From NCBI GenBank assembly GCA_034008185.1, contig CM067085.1, positions 55,286,602-55,350,601 of the forward strand: a stretch of 64,000 nucleotides of DNA. The letters are read 5' to 3'. This document shows positions 37,331 through 51,860 of the stretch, in pieces. The stretch is from Gorsachius magnificus (taxonomy: Eukaryota > Chordata > Aves > Pelecaniformes > Ardeidae). Under the pieces are notes generated by a model. The model was not told the DNA's origin and did no database searches. It was given only the letters and a program-made list of their open reading frames with translations. The translations under genes were made by a program, and so were the position numbers. Every line of letters starts with the position of its first letter. The first letter of the stretch is position 1.

Positions 37331-40300
37331 CAAGCAGTGGGTTTCAAGCTTTGCTGCAAAACAGGAAACCTAAGTAAAATCTTGTATGAGAGGGGGCAAG
37401 CAGAGTCGGATAGCGAGACCGTGACACATGGCAGCGTTGGAGCTAGGAGCTACAAAGGGAAGTAAAATACTAACATCATGGGCTGTTTGATTGTGTGAGA
37501 TGGCAAAGAAAATAAGAAAGTGGCTCAAGACAGGTGTCTCATTAAGCTGGAAATTATATCCTTTATTTAACATTCCTCGGAAAAACTGTCCTGTAGCCAT
37601 GCTTATCTCTTTGACAGGGCATCTTGCTTTTGTAAAGGCCCAGGTTTTTTGATGTACATTCTCCAGATTGCCTCTAAAAGAATATCAGAAATTCCGTGAG
37701 GGCTCTAGGCAGCTGTACCACAGCTATTTTTCCATACATATACATAAAGCAACTGTTTGCCAAGAACCAGCATGCTGTGTTTTAGACTAGGGAAAACCAA
37801 AATAGAAGAAAAGGAAAGTTTCAGTTACAGGGTACAGCACATTTCTGTATGAATCAGCTCTACTTCAGTCTTCTGAGGAAGAACAGAATCCAATGATTTT
37901 AAAGGTACAGCAATGCAGAAATGAAGTTTGATACAAAAGCTTTGTAAGTCAATTTTACTTTCCAATGCAAATGAAAGGAAGATGATGACTACAAAAGTAC
38001 TGAGCAAGTTTATACCAAAAGATCATCTCTTTAGGGACAAAAACCTAATTATTTAGGAAGGATACTTAGTACAAGTTATTGTAAAATATTAGTCTCATTG
38101 TTTTAACCTTAGTGAAAAATAGGGTTTTATTAAATAGTTATGTCCTCAAACTCAGGATTGTCAGCAACAGCAATGCATAATGTTACTGAAATTTTGAAAT
38201 TAACATAATAAACCTTTTTCAGAGGAATAGGCATAGAACTATTTACAGCTGGGTTGTCTCTTGAATCCCACAGCTGCACACCACTGTGGCTGGCACTACT
38301 AATGTAGTCATAAGTGTGACTGTTTAACATATAGAGGAAAAGAATAAAAAAAGAATTTACTTTGGACCAATTTTAGCACTCAGTATCAAATCTTTGGGTT
38401 TGGAGATAAAACCTCGTGACAGCCTGACCTTGCCTGGCAGTTAGCTGAGACCCAGAGTGTGCATATGTCAGTACACTCATATCTTGGGGTGGACCTGGTG
38501 TATTTTCAGAACTTACCCACCAGGCTGTGCTGAAACTCTTCAAATGCCTTTTGCTCTATTCAGAGCGTCCCTGCAATGCATTCAGCTTGCTCCATTTCAG
38601 CAACATGGAGCCATTTGAGGTAATGAAGATGACATTTGTTTATACAGCACTGCAGAGATTGTGTCTCACCAAGACCAAGCGCTAGTTCAGAGTGTGTGTG
38701 TGCATGCGTGCGTCATTCATAGCCTTAAGTGTGAGATTACATTCCTAACCAGAAATCGATGGTTATTGACTTGGCAGCCGCTCAGCTTAAAAAAAGAAAA
38801 ATAGGAGAAACAAGGATGACGTGGTGGGCCTGTGCTAACTTTTTTGTGGGGCAATGCAGCACTGAGACAATATTGGATTGTGTGGCTGATGGGCTTTATA
38901 AGGGTGATTTTCAAAAATGGATTTGCAAAAAAATAAACTGCAGATGAGGTACAGGAGGCTGCATGCATACAGAGGGCTCATGTTGTCACAGACTAAATTG
39001 GTGCTGGCATCAGTGGCTACTAAAAAATTGTTTGTCAGATCTCCTGATGTTGCAACAGAAGTCACTGTGCATGTTCTTCAACTGCAGAGAAAAATGGTAA
39101 AGAAATGACACCAGAAAGTTACCACTGGATGATTGGCAAGAAATGTCAATTTTGATTTTTTTTTTTTTTTTAAGAAAGAAGTAATGAATCATCTTCATCC
39201 TATTTTGCTAATGTTAATATATCATATTGAGAATAACAATATCTTGTTCTAAGTTTAGCACTGTATTCCTTTTCCTTTTCTGAAATATTTAAATATATTA
39301 TTTTTAATATATCATTATGTCATTGAAACCACTTCAAGACTAGAACAGTTCAGTATCATTGTTTCCTTTTTCTATGCTGCTTGCTTAATATAATTTCTAT
39401 TCAGCAGTAAAATGAAATTCTGACTTCATGTATTGATTTAGCATAAATAAAATTCTCACGGAACAGGAATTCAATTTCTTAAATGGCATTAATAAATTAT
39501 TCCATAAAGAGTTATGTCTCCTTCCAAAGAGAGCAAGGCATTTCCACTATCAAGTAACACCATGCCCCACTCCAGTCGCAGTGGAAAGACTCTTTCCGTG
39601 GCCACACAGGGAGGGCAGGGCTCATAGTTCTCCCCCCGCAGACAGCCCTACTCTCATCTCCACAATCCAACTGGTCGAAGTCTCTGCCTTTTCCTTTTGC
39701 AGCTCTTGCTTTAGTCACTGCTCAGTGCTCTCTTGTTTGACTATTTTTATCAACTTTCTAGGTTTTCTCTTTATTTGGGATATCCAGCATTTCATTGACT
39801 TGAAGAGCTATCTGTTTTCTGCAACAGCCTTCCTCTCCCATCCCAGTCCCTACCCCCACCCTCCCTGCCCCTTTTTCCCCATCCTGGGTGTCAGAAAGCA
39901 GCAAGAGCCAGCTGCCCTGCCAGGGAAGGGGAGCCCAGCTCAAGGGTGAAGCAAAGCAGGCAAGGGAGGGACAGCACCCGTGTGGGCACAGTCCCACAGG
40001 GAGCAGGGCAGGTCTGGTGATAGTAACCAGCATCAGACAGCAGTCCACTGCTCGCCAGGCAAGTGCAAAGCGATGAAGCAGGTCTGAGGCCAAGGAGTCA
40101 CGGTGGTGAGTCAGTCTTAGCCGCACACATGGCCAGGTGCAGGTAGACCTGCACAGCAAGTCTAGGCAGGGCTCCTTACCTTAATGCCTCTTGTTTCCTG
40201 GCCTGTGTCAAGATACAAGTTTCTGCTACATCTTCTCTTCTCATGGTCTTGGATTCACTTTGGAGTTGCAGGCTGTGTAAAGTGCCCACGCCGCCTGGCT

Positions 40301-43300
40301 AGACATTGCGGAGGTTGATTACTTGTCATAGCCTGGCATTTGTTGGAGCCTGTGACTGTGACAAGTCAATACTCCTGAAGACCTCATACCAGGTTGGTAA
40401 AGTAGGAGATGTCAGTGTAGTATCTCAGCAGCTGAGCTGTTGTATCACAGGTACCCATTCCATGGGCTCTGCTTTATCATTTCTGAAGACTGCTGGTATT
40501 TTAGGTCTTGTATGTTTAGATGATAGGAAAACCATTGACCCTTGTAAAATCAATGCCACAGGCTGAGTGCTAACTGAATATTTGGGCTAAAGCTTGAAAC
40601 TTTACTAATAAAAAGTGTTAGTTTATGATGATCTGTGCAGAATTTAGAGTTAAATTTATAAAGGTGAGAGAAAAGCAAGTTACCTGAGTTCATTGTCTTA
40701 CAGATGGCCCATTTCTACTCTGCATCTGCAGCTACATCTGCATCTGCTGCATCCTAAGCGAGTCCTCCCATTATCTGGTCAGCTGAGGTTTTATTTTGAA
40801 AGTTTGTCTTAAACAAGACAGGAAAGAAATAGACACAAACCAGGTATCTTGCTCTCAACATATCCATCTTGCAGAAACAATTTTCTAACAGTGTTTTGTC
40901 AGTCACAGCTTCAAGCTTGCTAATTTTGAATTCCTAATTCAGTACTCCTTGAAGTCATGAACTATGCATTGCTGCACAGGAATGCATTAATGAGCACCAC
41001 ATCTCATTTTCTGGTCTCTTGTTGAAGGACAAAGCTATATAATGTGCTGTTGTTTTCTGAAAGCGCGCTCTCTCCTTTTGTTTTTAACAAATGAGAGAGT
41101 TAGGTTACCACTTACTCATCCTTTTTTTCTCACCTATGCCTGAACAAGGAGGAAAAGGTTCCTTGTCCAAACAGATGTATGTATCAAGACAACATCACAA
41201 TTCAGGACAGGCTACAGTACAAACAGGGGGTTAACTTTTGGCTACAGTAATTTTTTTGGTGTTAGCTGTTTTGAGTTTTAAAGGCCTTGAAGCCTAGGCC
41301 ACTGTTCTAGTCTAATGTGTAGGTGTCAGGCATGATTACGAATGGACGACGTGTGTGAAATGGTGGTCTTGGTCCTATTCATATGGGAAAAGTCCGCTTC
41401 ACTGTTAGGGCAACAGCAGCGCTCTGCTGATCAAACTGCTTGCCATACATACAAATGGGCAAAATTTAAGTAGATTGGCTTCACGTCTGTCAGGCCCCAT
41501 TGAATAGGTTTTGTATACTTGTATAAATGTCGTCTTTGGTGCATGCACTCCATAGCCTTGCTGTAAGGCTCCTCTTCGTAGTGAGTAGCTTCATTAAGCC
41601 AAAACAGAGCAGGCATGAAGCCGGCGGTGGTGCTAACTGCATGACAGGACGCTTCTAGCAGGAGGCACTGTTGGGGGAGGAGTATGGCAGCTTGGAGTGA
41701 GAAAGCCCCACACTCACATGCTCTCTTTATAAAGAAATGCTCAGCAGTCATCAAATTAATGCTATTCAATAGCCGTTTTAACCTCTTCTCCCTTTTCTCC
41801 TCCTAAGTGTTTGGATGGAGCAGGTGGGTATGCTTTTCCTTATATTTATGGAATTTTCTTTTGCTTTGGTTCTTTTCTGCATTGCATTTTTTTTAAAAAT
41901 TGCGTCTAGCACTCTATTACTTGACTTCAAGCTTTTGGTTGTAGCTAAAAATATAAATAAATCAAGAGTTTGTTTAGTTTAATTCCTGGTGCTGTGATTT
42001 TTTTTCATCCAACTGTCATTATGAATTAGTCATTTCTTTGCTCAAAACCATCAAGTACAACAGCATCCAAGGTAAATACTTCGATAAATCAAGTCCTATA
42101 AATTAAATAGTTATAACTTCAAAAATCTAAGATATATAGGAAGGAGAGAATATTTTTATAGGGTTTATTCAGGTTTCCTTGGCAAGAGCTTGTTCTACAG
42201 TAGACATCCCAGCCAGTACTTTCCCCTGCAACCTGACACTCTTGGCTGAGAGACACCACAAACACAAACGAGTGACCCTGTGATGGTAACTGCTCTGAAC
42301 AGCTACAACTGTGTGCCAATGGCTCCTCTGAAGTGGTTCACAGGCAGAGATCACATATAAAGGGCTGTTAGAAGGTAGCATGAGCAACCCATCCCAGAAG
42401 CTAGAACGGGGTATGTCTCCATGGCAGGGAAGTGGGCTGTATGCAAGAAATAAATGCAGATGCCTGGCTATTCTGCTGGAATTCTAAATTGGAAAAGGAC
42501 ACACCAGATTTAGTGAGGAAGGTTGGTTTTTCTTTTAGCAAATTATACAATTTTATAGCAGCATTTAAGGGAAAAATTGCAGTGTGCACTAATAATTTCT
42601 ATGACAAATTAATAAGGTCATGTGATAGGAAGGAACACATTCACTCCCTTTGCTCCCTTGTACTGGTCCCCTACTTGCTGTCCTGTAAAACAGAAGTATA
42701 TGTATTCTGTAAGGCTGCCTCCAATCCTCAGACGATTAAGGCAGCTTCCTCATAGAGGAATGAACTATGCAGGGCCAGCAGTGCATGTTGTAAGAAATAT
42801 CCAAGCATCCATTGTTTATCAAGGACTAAGGAGAGCAGAAGCTTACACTGAGGAAGAAAAGAGCAAATTTTCCTGCTGTGATTACTTTGAGGTAAAGGAC
42901 AAGCGCAGTGCGTCAGAGTTCAGCACTGGAAAGCAGAGCTCTGGAGACTGAGGGTGCCTTTTTCTGTCCAAAGAGGGGATGCTGTGACAGTAAGTGTGTC
43001 ATCTTAGTCCTCTCTTAAAGAGCATTCCTGATGACGTTAACCAGACTTTGGAGGGCAGCTGTTATGAAGCGCCGTTCAAGAAACTGTGCTGCCTCAAGGC
43101 CTTGGAGCAGCCTTTTTCACTTTTATGTCTTGGCTAATGAACAGACTGCCCTTTGGCATCTGTTATGTAAGCCAAGAGCTTTTTAAACCCAATGCATTTC
43201 ATATTCTCTTAAAAACCAATTTTTTGACCCAATAGGATAATGCGTAAACAATTCCCTGAGTTATAGCCTTCCCTGAGTTTTCCCAGTGTGGGTTTTTACT

Positions 43301-46300
43301 CTATAAAGCACATTAGGAGCACAGGGAAAGCAGTTCCATAGGCAAACTGCTTTTGCAATGTTGCTTAAAAGTGTCCAGTGATGGCAATATGATCATACCA
43401 TTCTTCTGAGCCAGGACTCTGTCCTATATCAACTGAAATTAGTGGGTTTATTTCCAAGGATGTTGCTGTGCAGTAACTTGGGGCTTAAATAAGAGAAGCA
43501 AGTATGAATAGATTACATTCAATGTATTTTTTTCCCCCTTTCAGTACCAGAGATACTGATGGTCACAAATACTGCCTCTACACAGAAAATTTCCCTCCTG
43601 TAATAAGCTCTTTCTTCTCCCCCAAAACCAGGGAAAAACAGGTCATCTAGACAAACCCATGCATTTGGCACACTACTGTGCCTTGAAACAGGATTGTGCA
43701 GCCCTGTAAGTGGAGAACAGCACAGGGTACGTTTGTGGTGGACTCAGTATTAACTTTCACATTCTGCTTCCTTAAGAAAAAAATGGTACAAATAATAATC
43801 TGGTTTAAGTTTTACCCGGACCCCACTGTTAAATTGGTCCTCAGCCAACGGCAGGCTAAGAATATGCTTTCCTGCTAATTTTGTTCAGCGATAAGATCCC
43901 TGCCAGCAAGTATATAGTGGGGAAACTGTATGTGGTTAGCCTTGGTTCCTTGGCAAACAGGCAAGCAATTTGACCAGCAAGTGGGGAATTCCTATTAAGC
44001 TGGTTATACTGTTTTTCAGAGTCTTACACCTGTTTCTTTTTCAAATGTTCTCTTCCTCTGCATCAGTCAGTTCCTGAGGGTTATTTTTGTGTGTATAAAA
44101 GCAAGAGGCGACATGAATTTCCTCTTAGAAGTGGCTTCTGTTGTGATTCAGGATTCAGTCCAGTAGATTAAAAATGGTATGTAGTAAAAAATATCTCCCA
44201 AACCATCATCACTGATACAACTTCTGCCACCTCATGGTTTGTTTTTGGATGGGGCCAATTACGTGAGCACAATTAGAGGATACACAAGTACCTGTTACAG
44301 TGTCAGAGTTAAGCAACCAGGAAGTGTAATTAAATATGCTGTTCTGGTGGGCTTGAAACCTATTTGCAATCAAGCAAACCATTGAGCTTTTCAGCAGATT
44401 TGGCACTTTCCCCTCAGAAGAGGATCAGTTCTGGGACAGCAGCCATGCTTTACTGCCACTCCTGACTGAGGTGCATTGAGAGAGATGTGTGGGAGTTTAT
44501 ACAGGGTCCGCTTGCACCAAAACTTGCTCTGGACAGGATTTATCTCTCATTTTTATGAGCACTAAATTTCACCAACATTTACCCCCAAATTAAAAAACTA
44601 ACAAAAACACATTACTAAAGCAAATAGACTTTGCTTTTTCTGCATAAATAAAGCGGACTCTTATTTAATCTTTGTTGCCGTGGATCAGGAGAATATGATA
44701 TTAGTTGCCAAACCTTTCTATGGCCTCCTGGATGTACCTGGAATTAACTCTTTGAGAGGAAAGTGGAAGTGACGAGTCGCACATTGGTTTGCAGTTTCTT
44801 TTTTTCTCCCATATAACTAGGGCAAAACTGACAAAAGCTTGTATGATATTAAGAGTCTATATACAATGTATGTTCACTGAAATGCAGATATCTGAAAGTG
44901 TTGTAGAGTGGAGCGCAGTGTAGGAACTCCTCAGCTAATGCTGAACCAAGTGAGCTTGGAGCCATGAATCAGATGCAGCGTAGCGATGTTATTCCAGCAG
45001 CCTCATCAGAATTAATTAGCCTGGCTGAGAGGCAGGACAGATTTGCCTGGGCAGACTGCAAAGACAGAGCAGCTATAGTACCTAGTACCTGAGCGAGTTT
45101 ATTTGGAGCCATACCGAAGTGCTGTCAGTGCTGAGAAAATTGTACTGACTCAAATGGGTGCCAGCTCACACTGTTTATTAGATTGGTTGTCTCAAAGACA
45201 CATGCACAAGGCCGTATCTAAAACAAATGGTTTTGCTCCTGTGCTTTTCCTTTTTGGTATAGTTTCAAGAGAAGCAAGAGTCCGAGTATGCTTCCTTGAA
45301 AAGTCATTCTCTATGAATTCAGCAAAAAAGATTAAGTTGTAGTAAAGCAGTTCCCTTTCCCATCTCATACTCATGTACGAATATTAAGAATGGAAACAGA
45401 AGCAGGAACACATCGATATGTATCAGAGTATCAAAGAAGAGACCTCTTCTAAGACTGATCCATACACCCACTAATCTATAATAATTAGATTTTACTTTAG
45501 TAGAATCTTTCAAATGAATGTTTGGCAAACAGTATGTCTGTATTTTATTTCTGAAGTCTAAATAGCTAAGTGATAGTTAAGCATATAAACTCACATGCAT
45601 TAGCTTCCAGGAGAAAGGAATTTGGGAACATAATCTGATGTTAAGACCCTTCCAGGTAACGTGAGCCTTTCATCTAATGGGGTTCTCTTGGATCAGAGCT
45701 GTTACTGCCAGGCGCTGTAACTCCAGCTTCAAGGAAAGAAACTAACTTGGAGAGATGTATACCCACCACGGAACACTGATGGAGGCTTAGCTTCTTCCCC
45801 TGCCCTAGTCCTCCTGTTTGATTCTGGGCAAGTAACTCTGGGAAATGAGATGTAAAGACTATTTGGAAAGCTAGGAATATAATACTTTGAAATAGTGTTA
45901 AGCTGAGATTAAAAAACATCAAAAGACTGTGAAGTTATCTTCAGTAACGGGGAACAAACAAGCATTTTGGAAAAAAAGATACTGTTATGTGGCTTGTTTT
46001 TATGGGAATCAAAGAGGAAGCAGGTCATAAATGTGAGTAAGAGAGTGTTTTATATACACATACCTATAAGTGATGGGATCGGTAAAGAGGAGTTGCTCCA
46101 GCAGGCTAATCCCTGCCCATATCCTTTACATTGTACAGTTATATCTTGATCCTACCACAAAGCCTGTGTTTCATAGGTGAGATTTCTGTCTAGCTATATG
46201 GGCCACACAGCTGCTGCTGTATTATAAAATACTCAGGGCTAGATGCTGCAGTAGTTTGGCAGAGTGAGCACAGAATAGGAATTAGGACTTTCAGAGTTAT

Positions 46301-46471
46301 CCATTAAATTTACATGTCCTTTTCAGTTCTGTTAATGGAATAAAAATCCAGGACTGAAGATCTCAACCAGGAATCTCTGAGGAATACAAGGTAAGATTTA
46401 GGTAGCTTAGAAAATAGCAGATAATGTCTACATTTTTCTGTGCAAAAATGTGCTGTACACATTCTGTGTTT

Positions 46472-46490
46472 AAAAAAAAAAAAAAAAAAA
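46472..46490. repeat. Poly-A tract
   Basis: Uninterrupted run of 19 A followed by G and four more A. No retroposed gene or flanking duplication was recognised beside it. Confidence 0.7.
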
Positions 46491-47975
46491 GAAAATCCCA
46501 AATATTTTAAGAGAAGCAACACTAATGGGGAGACATGTTAACAGGAGCACTGATTCATATCATTAATGTGGGCAGGCAGGAACTGTGGAGAGTGAAAGAG
46601 CTGTTGGAACATGCTTTTCTTGAGAACACACCTAAATTAAGAGGCTGTCGGAGACGTGTGTTTCATAGTGTTGGCAACCCAGGTGTAACAAATTTCCAAG
46701 ATGACTATTAGTGAGTACTAACAGCTAAAAAAGCATTTCTAATTTCTTGCTGGGTTTGGAGACTTAAGTGTCAAGAGGAACAGGGGAGTGTAAGCAGAAG
46801 TGAAGGTTGGTTGGGATATGCGGGCAAAGTAATGCCCGTTAGCAAGGGAAACATAAATGACTTCCAGATATGATGGGGTTCAAATCAAGTGATTTGATTT
46901 AAGAAAAAGAACCAGGAATAGAAAGAATGGAAACATCTTCTCATACTTTTGTAGTGCAGAATTTTTTTTGCTTTCCATATCAAGCTTTTTGTTTTGGACA
47001 GTGGATCTTGGTTCTGGTTTGGTATGGCAATTCCTATCTTCCTGTATTTTCTTTTCTTTTGATATATTTTAGAGTAACGATAATTGCACTGGGAAATAAC
47101 ACACATATTCTCCTCTTATTTTTCTTTTCTGAGTGCTACATTGTTTTTCATTTATGATCTTTTTTTTACTGTAATGGAGCCAAAGAGATGATAGGATTTT
47201 CTTTCCTGAATGTGATTGATCAATGCCTGAGAAAATTACTTTTTTTATTTCACAGGGACTGCTTTGCAGAACAGAAGTGGGAATTAAATATAACTTTCAA
47301 GAATTTTTGTCAACTTTGTTGTTCTGCTCCTTTTAGTTAGCGGCCAATGATCTGCAGTGGTAGAACATTTAGGCACATGACATAAAGGAAAATAGATCTT
47401 TTTATAAATTTAGGTACCTTGCTAGTAAAACATCCATTTATTTCATGTTTGATTCTTTTTTTCCCTTCTATTTTTTTTTTTTCATCTGGAAGTTCTCTCT
47501 GGATTTTAAGTAAGGGTTGAAGAGAAAAGGTAGAACTTCTGATACCAAGCATTAAGACAGGGTTCAAGGACGTATATTTTACCCGTTGCCTTATTAGCGA
47601 CAGTGTTTATTATGAAAAGGTTAAAATGGCACTATGTTTGGCTACTTTCTTTTCAACAGGCAACCCCACTCCCAGCTGCACCTAAAGATATGAGATTCAT
47701 GCTACTGATTTTTGAAAAAACATTTCTTGCACATCAAAGAAGTATTTTTGCTGATAATTATAAAGTGCTGGCCCATTTACAAAGCAGGGCATCAAGGCCA
47801 GTGAAAATGGTGACACTTGGATCTTGCAAATGGAAGGTCCCCAGATCATATCTGAAATATCTGGAGTGCTTTCTCCAGAAAACACTCTGTAAATCACTGG
47901 TGCTGGTACTGGAGCTCTTGCCAGCTTGGCAGATCAGGCAACGTAGCTCCATGTTAATCAGGCTTGAATGCTGGT

Positions 47976-47999
47976 GGGTTTTTTGGGGTTGGGTTGGGG
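47976..47999 (+). other. Predicted G-quadruplex motif
   Basis: Four G-runs (GGG, GGGG, GGG, GGGG) separated by T-only loops of 6, 2 and 2 bases, which meets the usual G3+N1-7 quadruplex pattern. It lies in the intergenic part, away from any recognised gene. Confidence 0.6.
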
Positions 48000-50493
48000 T
48001 TTTTTTACAATCATTCTCTACTCTACACTTATGTAATTCTAGAAGTTTTATTGATTTATTAATGTGATTTATAGTGTTAATTAAAATTGTGCCTGGGAAC
48101 ACTTTGGAAATGCATGTTATTTAGGATCTGTGTTATAAACCTCTGAAGGACAAGGGAACGTTCATTCCCATGAGTTTTCCACCTGTCTTTCACGTGATGG
48201 CTTGCAATGTGCAATAAGTTCCAGCAGGTATTTGAGCAATACTAGGAATCTGTACCTATGGTGTTTTCTAGGGAAGAGATGGCATCAGAAACGAAATTAC
48301 TATCTACTATGTGTCTCTGACCACTTAAATAAAAAGAATTTGCTAATTTTATTTCAGCTAGATAGACAGTAGAGGACTTCTGGATCCTAATTTTTCCTCT
48401 AATGTACTTTCTATATAACGCTTGCCATGAGTGACTGTTTCTGGTGTCCATGTCAGGCTTGCAGAACCTCATGATCCCATGGCTATTCTTTTAGATGTAC
48501 ACACAAATCATCCTGTGATAGAATAACCTTATTTTTTTGCCCAAGGATATGGTTTTATGCTGTGTCTGCCCTGTCCATCTCACAGAAGCCTTCTTTAAAC
48601 CAAATGCCTTTGCTATTCATGGTGTTTTGAGCTTGAACTGCTGTTGGGCACAGCAAGAATAACCAGCTGGAAAAGGAGGCAAAAGGCAGGCAGAGTAATT
48701 AATGGCTGCAGTGTGCTGTCTTAAGCAGCCTGGGCAGCCCAAAATTAAGGAGAGCCCTCACCTGCCTGCAAGTAAGGAAAGCAAAAGTACATGGCCCTGG
48801 GCAAAATTAAAAGCTTTGTGTATTGCCAGGAAGTTTGTATCACTTGCTAGTCAGCATCATGTCTGTTGACTGTTTGCCCTAGGACTTTAGCTCCAGGATT
48901 TATCTGTCCTTCACACAGAGCTGACAGCTCTCAAGTAGCTGCACCAGCCTCTGCAACATTCATCTCTGCTGCAGGCACAGGTAATTGGAGAGGGCTGGCA
49001 GGACACCCAGCCCCTGTTCCTTGGCCAAAAGGGGTTAGCAGGCAACATTTAAGCCATGCAGGGGTCGGGATCAAGTAAAAGACTTGAAAAGCTTATGCAG
49101 GCTGACTGTGGAGCAAACACTGACGCTCCCAGTGTGGATGTGTTTAGGATGCCCTAAGGCTATGTACTCAAAAGTATTTTAAAGGGATTGTATGAAGTAT
49201 CCCTTCTAGTACTCTATGAAGCTATTTATAATAGTTGAATGTCAGGAGTTTGGGATTTTTTTAAAAGCAAAGCGATTACAGAAGAAGCCTTTCTTTTCTT
49301 CAATCTTGTGTTTTTATGACAGATGGATAACATGGAGCAGTCATGTTACTATTTCAAATTGGCATATTCTATTAAAAATTAGTCTGGATCTACCCTGTTA
49401 TGTCTCCTGAATCCAACAGAGCTAGCGCAGATTTACACTAACATTACTGAGAGGAGAAATTGGCCATTTTTGGACATCAACATTTTCTAAGCAATGGGAT
49501 ATGTTGTATCTCCAGTAAGGCTTCATAACCCCTCATTAATGGGATTTATGGAACTTGAAGAGAAAATGGACTGCTGGGCAACAACTCTATTCTTTGCAAT
49601 CTGTGCAAGCTAGTGATACATACCTTTTATATTTAATAACAAAATACCTGCCCGGAGCACCTTTTATACTTTGCTTGTGCCTGAGTGCATTATTTCCATT
49701 TATATCAGATAGCTAAACAGCCTGTAATGTAATATGTTATACATGAAGAGTTTTTACTGTGTTTAGTCAAGTCCTGTCTCCCTAAAACTGGATTTTGGAG
49801 CTCTCAAGTAGGGCATTCTTTGCAATAACTTTCCATCATCCTTTCCAACATTCTTTGTCTCTCTTGAAAATCATGGCTGATTAAGTCTAATGCAACAGCT
49901 GTTTGTGATCATGATTGATATGTTTTCTAGACAGATGCTGAATATTAGAAGCAGAAACATTCTGAATTTTTTGCAGTGGTCAAAAAATTTTGAATTTATA
50001 CTTTAAAAAGTCACAATAGGACAGAGCTGCCAGGAAAAGCAGATTCTTTACCTACTTAATTAAGAATTGGTGCAACTCAAAAGATTGATCCACATCACAC
50101 AAAAAAAAACCCCATAGGCATGACTTTAGGAGGTGAAATTCTTTGTCTGCATGAATCAAAGAGTGCTCTGAAAACTTTTAACAGCTCACTACACCCATAA
50201 CTACTGTGCAATTTATTTTTTGCTGTTTAATATCAGAAGCAAAGTCCCCTTGTGAAAATGCATACTCATGAGTTGGCGTTAGCTGACCGCTACATCTCAG
50301 CCAGCTGAAGGGTGGTGAAACCAGCAGAAACCAGCACAGGTAGTGATATGGCATTTAAACATTTTGCAGTATGGAAGACATTAGGCTTTGCAACTGCCTT
50401 TAAAAAATCAAAACACCTGTGGTCAATCAAAGGCAGATGGGTGGCTCAGCTGGCCCCTGCAGATGGTTCACCTTTAGGCACTTCAGGCTAAGG

Positions 50494-50830
50494 GCCTAAC
50501 TCCACTCTCTGTATTCCCCCCTCACAACCGCCCTCTGGCCAGGCGCTGGCAGGAGGCGCCTCCCAGCAGCGGCTGTGGGGAAGGAAGGCCTCCTGCAGCA
50601 TTCCCTAACTGCCTGCCGCCCTGATGGCTCTGGGCCGGGGACACATTTCAGGGCACCAGTCCTCAGCCAAATCCACGCCATGAACCTGGCATTGAGGCAC
50701 TCCCTGCCACCGAGGCGCCTCAGAGAGCCCTTGCCAGTATGCGCCCTCACCAGCACCCACCCAGCACACCTGCCTGCGGCTGTGTACATCTTTGTCACTC
50801 CATGCTGTAGCACACAGAGGAACTCCCTCT
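50494..50830. other. GC-rich patch in AT-rich flank
   Basis: Roughly 340 bases of high G+C with multiple CpGs (for example aggcgctggcaggaggcgcc around 50540-50560, and near 50705-50722). Both strands are open over about 85-105 codons, as expected by chance in GC-rich DNA, with no recognisable protein. It could be a CpG-island-like regulatory element or a GC-rich repeat. Confidence 0.4.
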
Positions 50831-51860
50831 AGCCCTTATTCCCCATGCGAGGAAGCTGGAGAAGTAGCTTCAGCAAAGGCTTGCAACATATCCCCTCAGC
50901 AGAAGCTATTTAGGGCCATCCTTCAGCCAGCTGCAAGCCCTGTGGGGAAGGCGTTCAGGCAAGAGCTGGTGCACTCAGGTGGATTGGTTTTGTTAATGCC
51001 CCTTACAGCCCTTGAGTGGCCATGTGGGTGATGGGAGCAAGGGAAAGAGAAGGTTTCCTTCTTCTCTGGAGGTGACTTGGGGTCTGAGATTTTAAAGGCT
51101 CTTGTTTCACATTTGGGGTAAGGTTGCTCTTGCTGCAGGTGTGTATGCTTGTGAAAACTACCCTGTGTAAAGGCAGTCTTTGCTCTGTTGTTCCCCAGGC
51201 TCTTCATTTCACTCAGCTGCCCTTGTCATTTCAGGACACTGTGGCTCTGTGTGCGTGCTGGGGGGCAGAGAGGAGACTTGGGTCCTTAAATGGTATGTAC
51301 AGGGAAACTAGGGAAAGGTTTTGATGAAGTTGTGCAGTTGCGTGATGTGATTCCTAACAAGCGTTCCTGAGGGAAGTTTGAATGGTGCCCTTATCTCTTG
51401 TATGTGCTGTTGGTATCACTGGTTGTCTCACAAGGATTTGTTTTTCTGGTGTTGTCACAGACCATGAGCTTGGGTAAGACATTCTTCCTATACTGAACTG
51501 GCCTCTGAAAAGTAGCTGTTTAATGGTGTTTAATAGTTTTTAAGGAGGGGAAATCTGCATTGGTGTGGCTTTCCTTCTAGAAAATACGTAATGTTGCCAG
51601 TCCAATTGTAGATACAATTTGTCTTTCTTGGCACTAAGAAGATTTTTCCTTTCTTTTCCTTTCCTTACCAGTAGGACCAGAAGTTCTACTTGGATTCCAA
51701 AATTTTTACCATTTACCTCTGTAGCATGGACAAAGAAATGTAAAGTAAATGTATACCTTGCATTCACATTCTATCAGAGCCTTAAATCAATTATTGGTAG
51801 TTGCTTAGAGTAAGGGTGGGGGTGGGGGGGAAGCAAGTTTATTACATTTTGTGGAGTTAA
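50831..51860. other. Intergenic, no gene recognised
   Basis: Unique sequence with short uninformative open frames. A G-rich run at 51814-51830 (GGG, GGGGG, GGGGGGG separated by single T) ends the segment. Confidence 0.6.

Larger units (their letters stand above)
37331..50493. other. Intergenic, no gene recognised
   Basis: About 13 kb without a supportable gene on either strand. Contents include a TG/CG-type dinucleotide stretch near 38690-38713, a moderately GC-rich region around 39590-40170, an A19 tract at 46472-46490 and a guanine-run motif at 47976-47999. The longest open frames (47603-48067, 39758-40159 on the minus strand) have no recognisable family features. Confidence 0.6.

Noticed and set aside
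39758..40159. 133-codon minus-strand open frame
   Set aside because: Lies in a GC-richer patch where long frames occur by chance; no family resemblance.
41431..41769. 112-codon minus-strand open frame
   Set aside because: No recognisable motif, no splice context and no repeat identity.
46640..46660. 'ggctgtcggag' as a possible miR-181 fragment
   Set aside because: Only seven bases match the mature miR-181 core, and flanks do not form the expected hairpin.
47603..48067. 154-codon plus-strand open frame in intergenic DNA
   Set aside because: No recognisable domain, ends in low-complexity GT-rich sequence, overlapped by minus-strand frames of similar length; fits chance.
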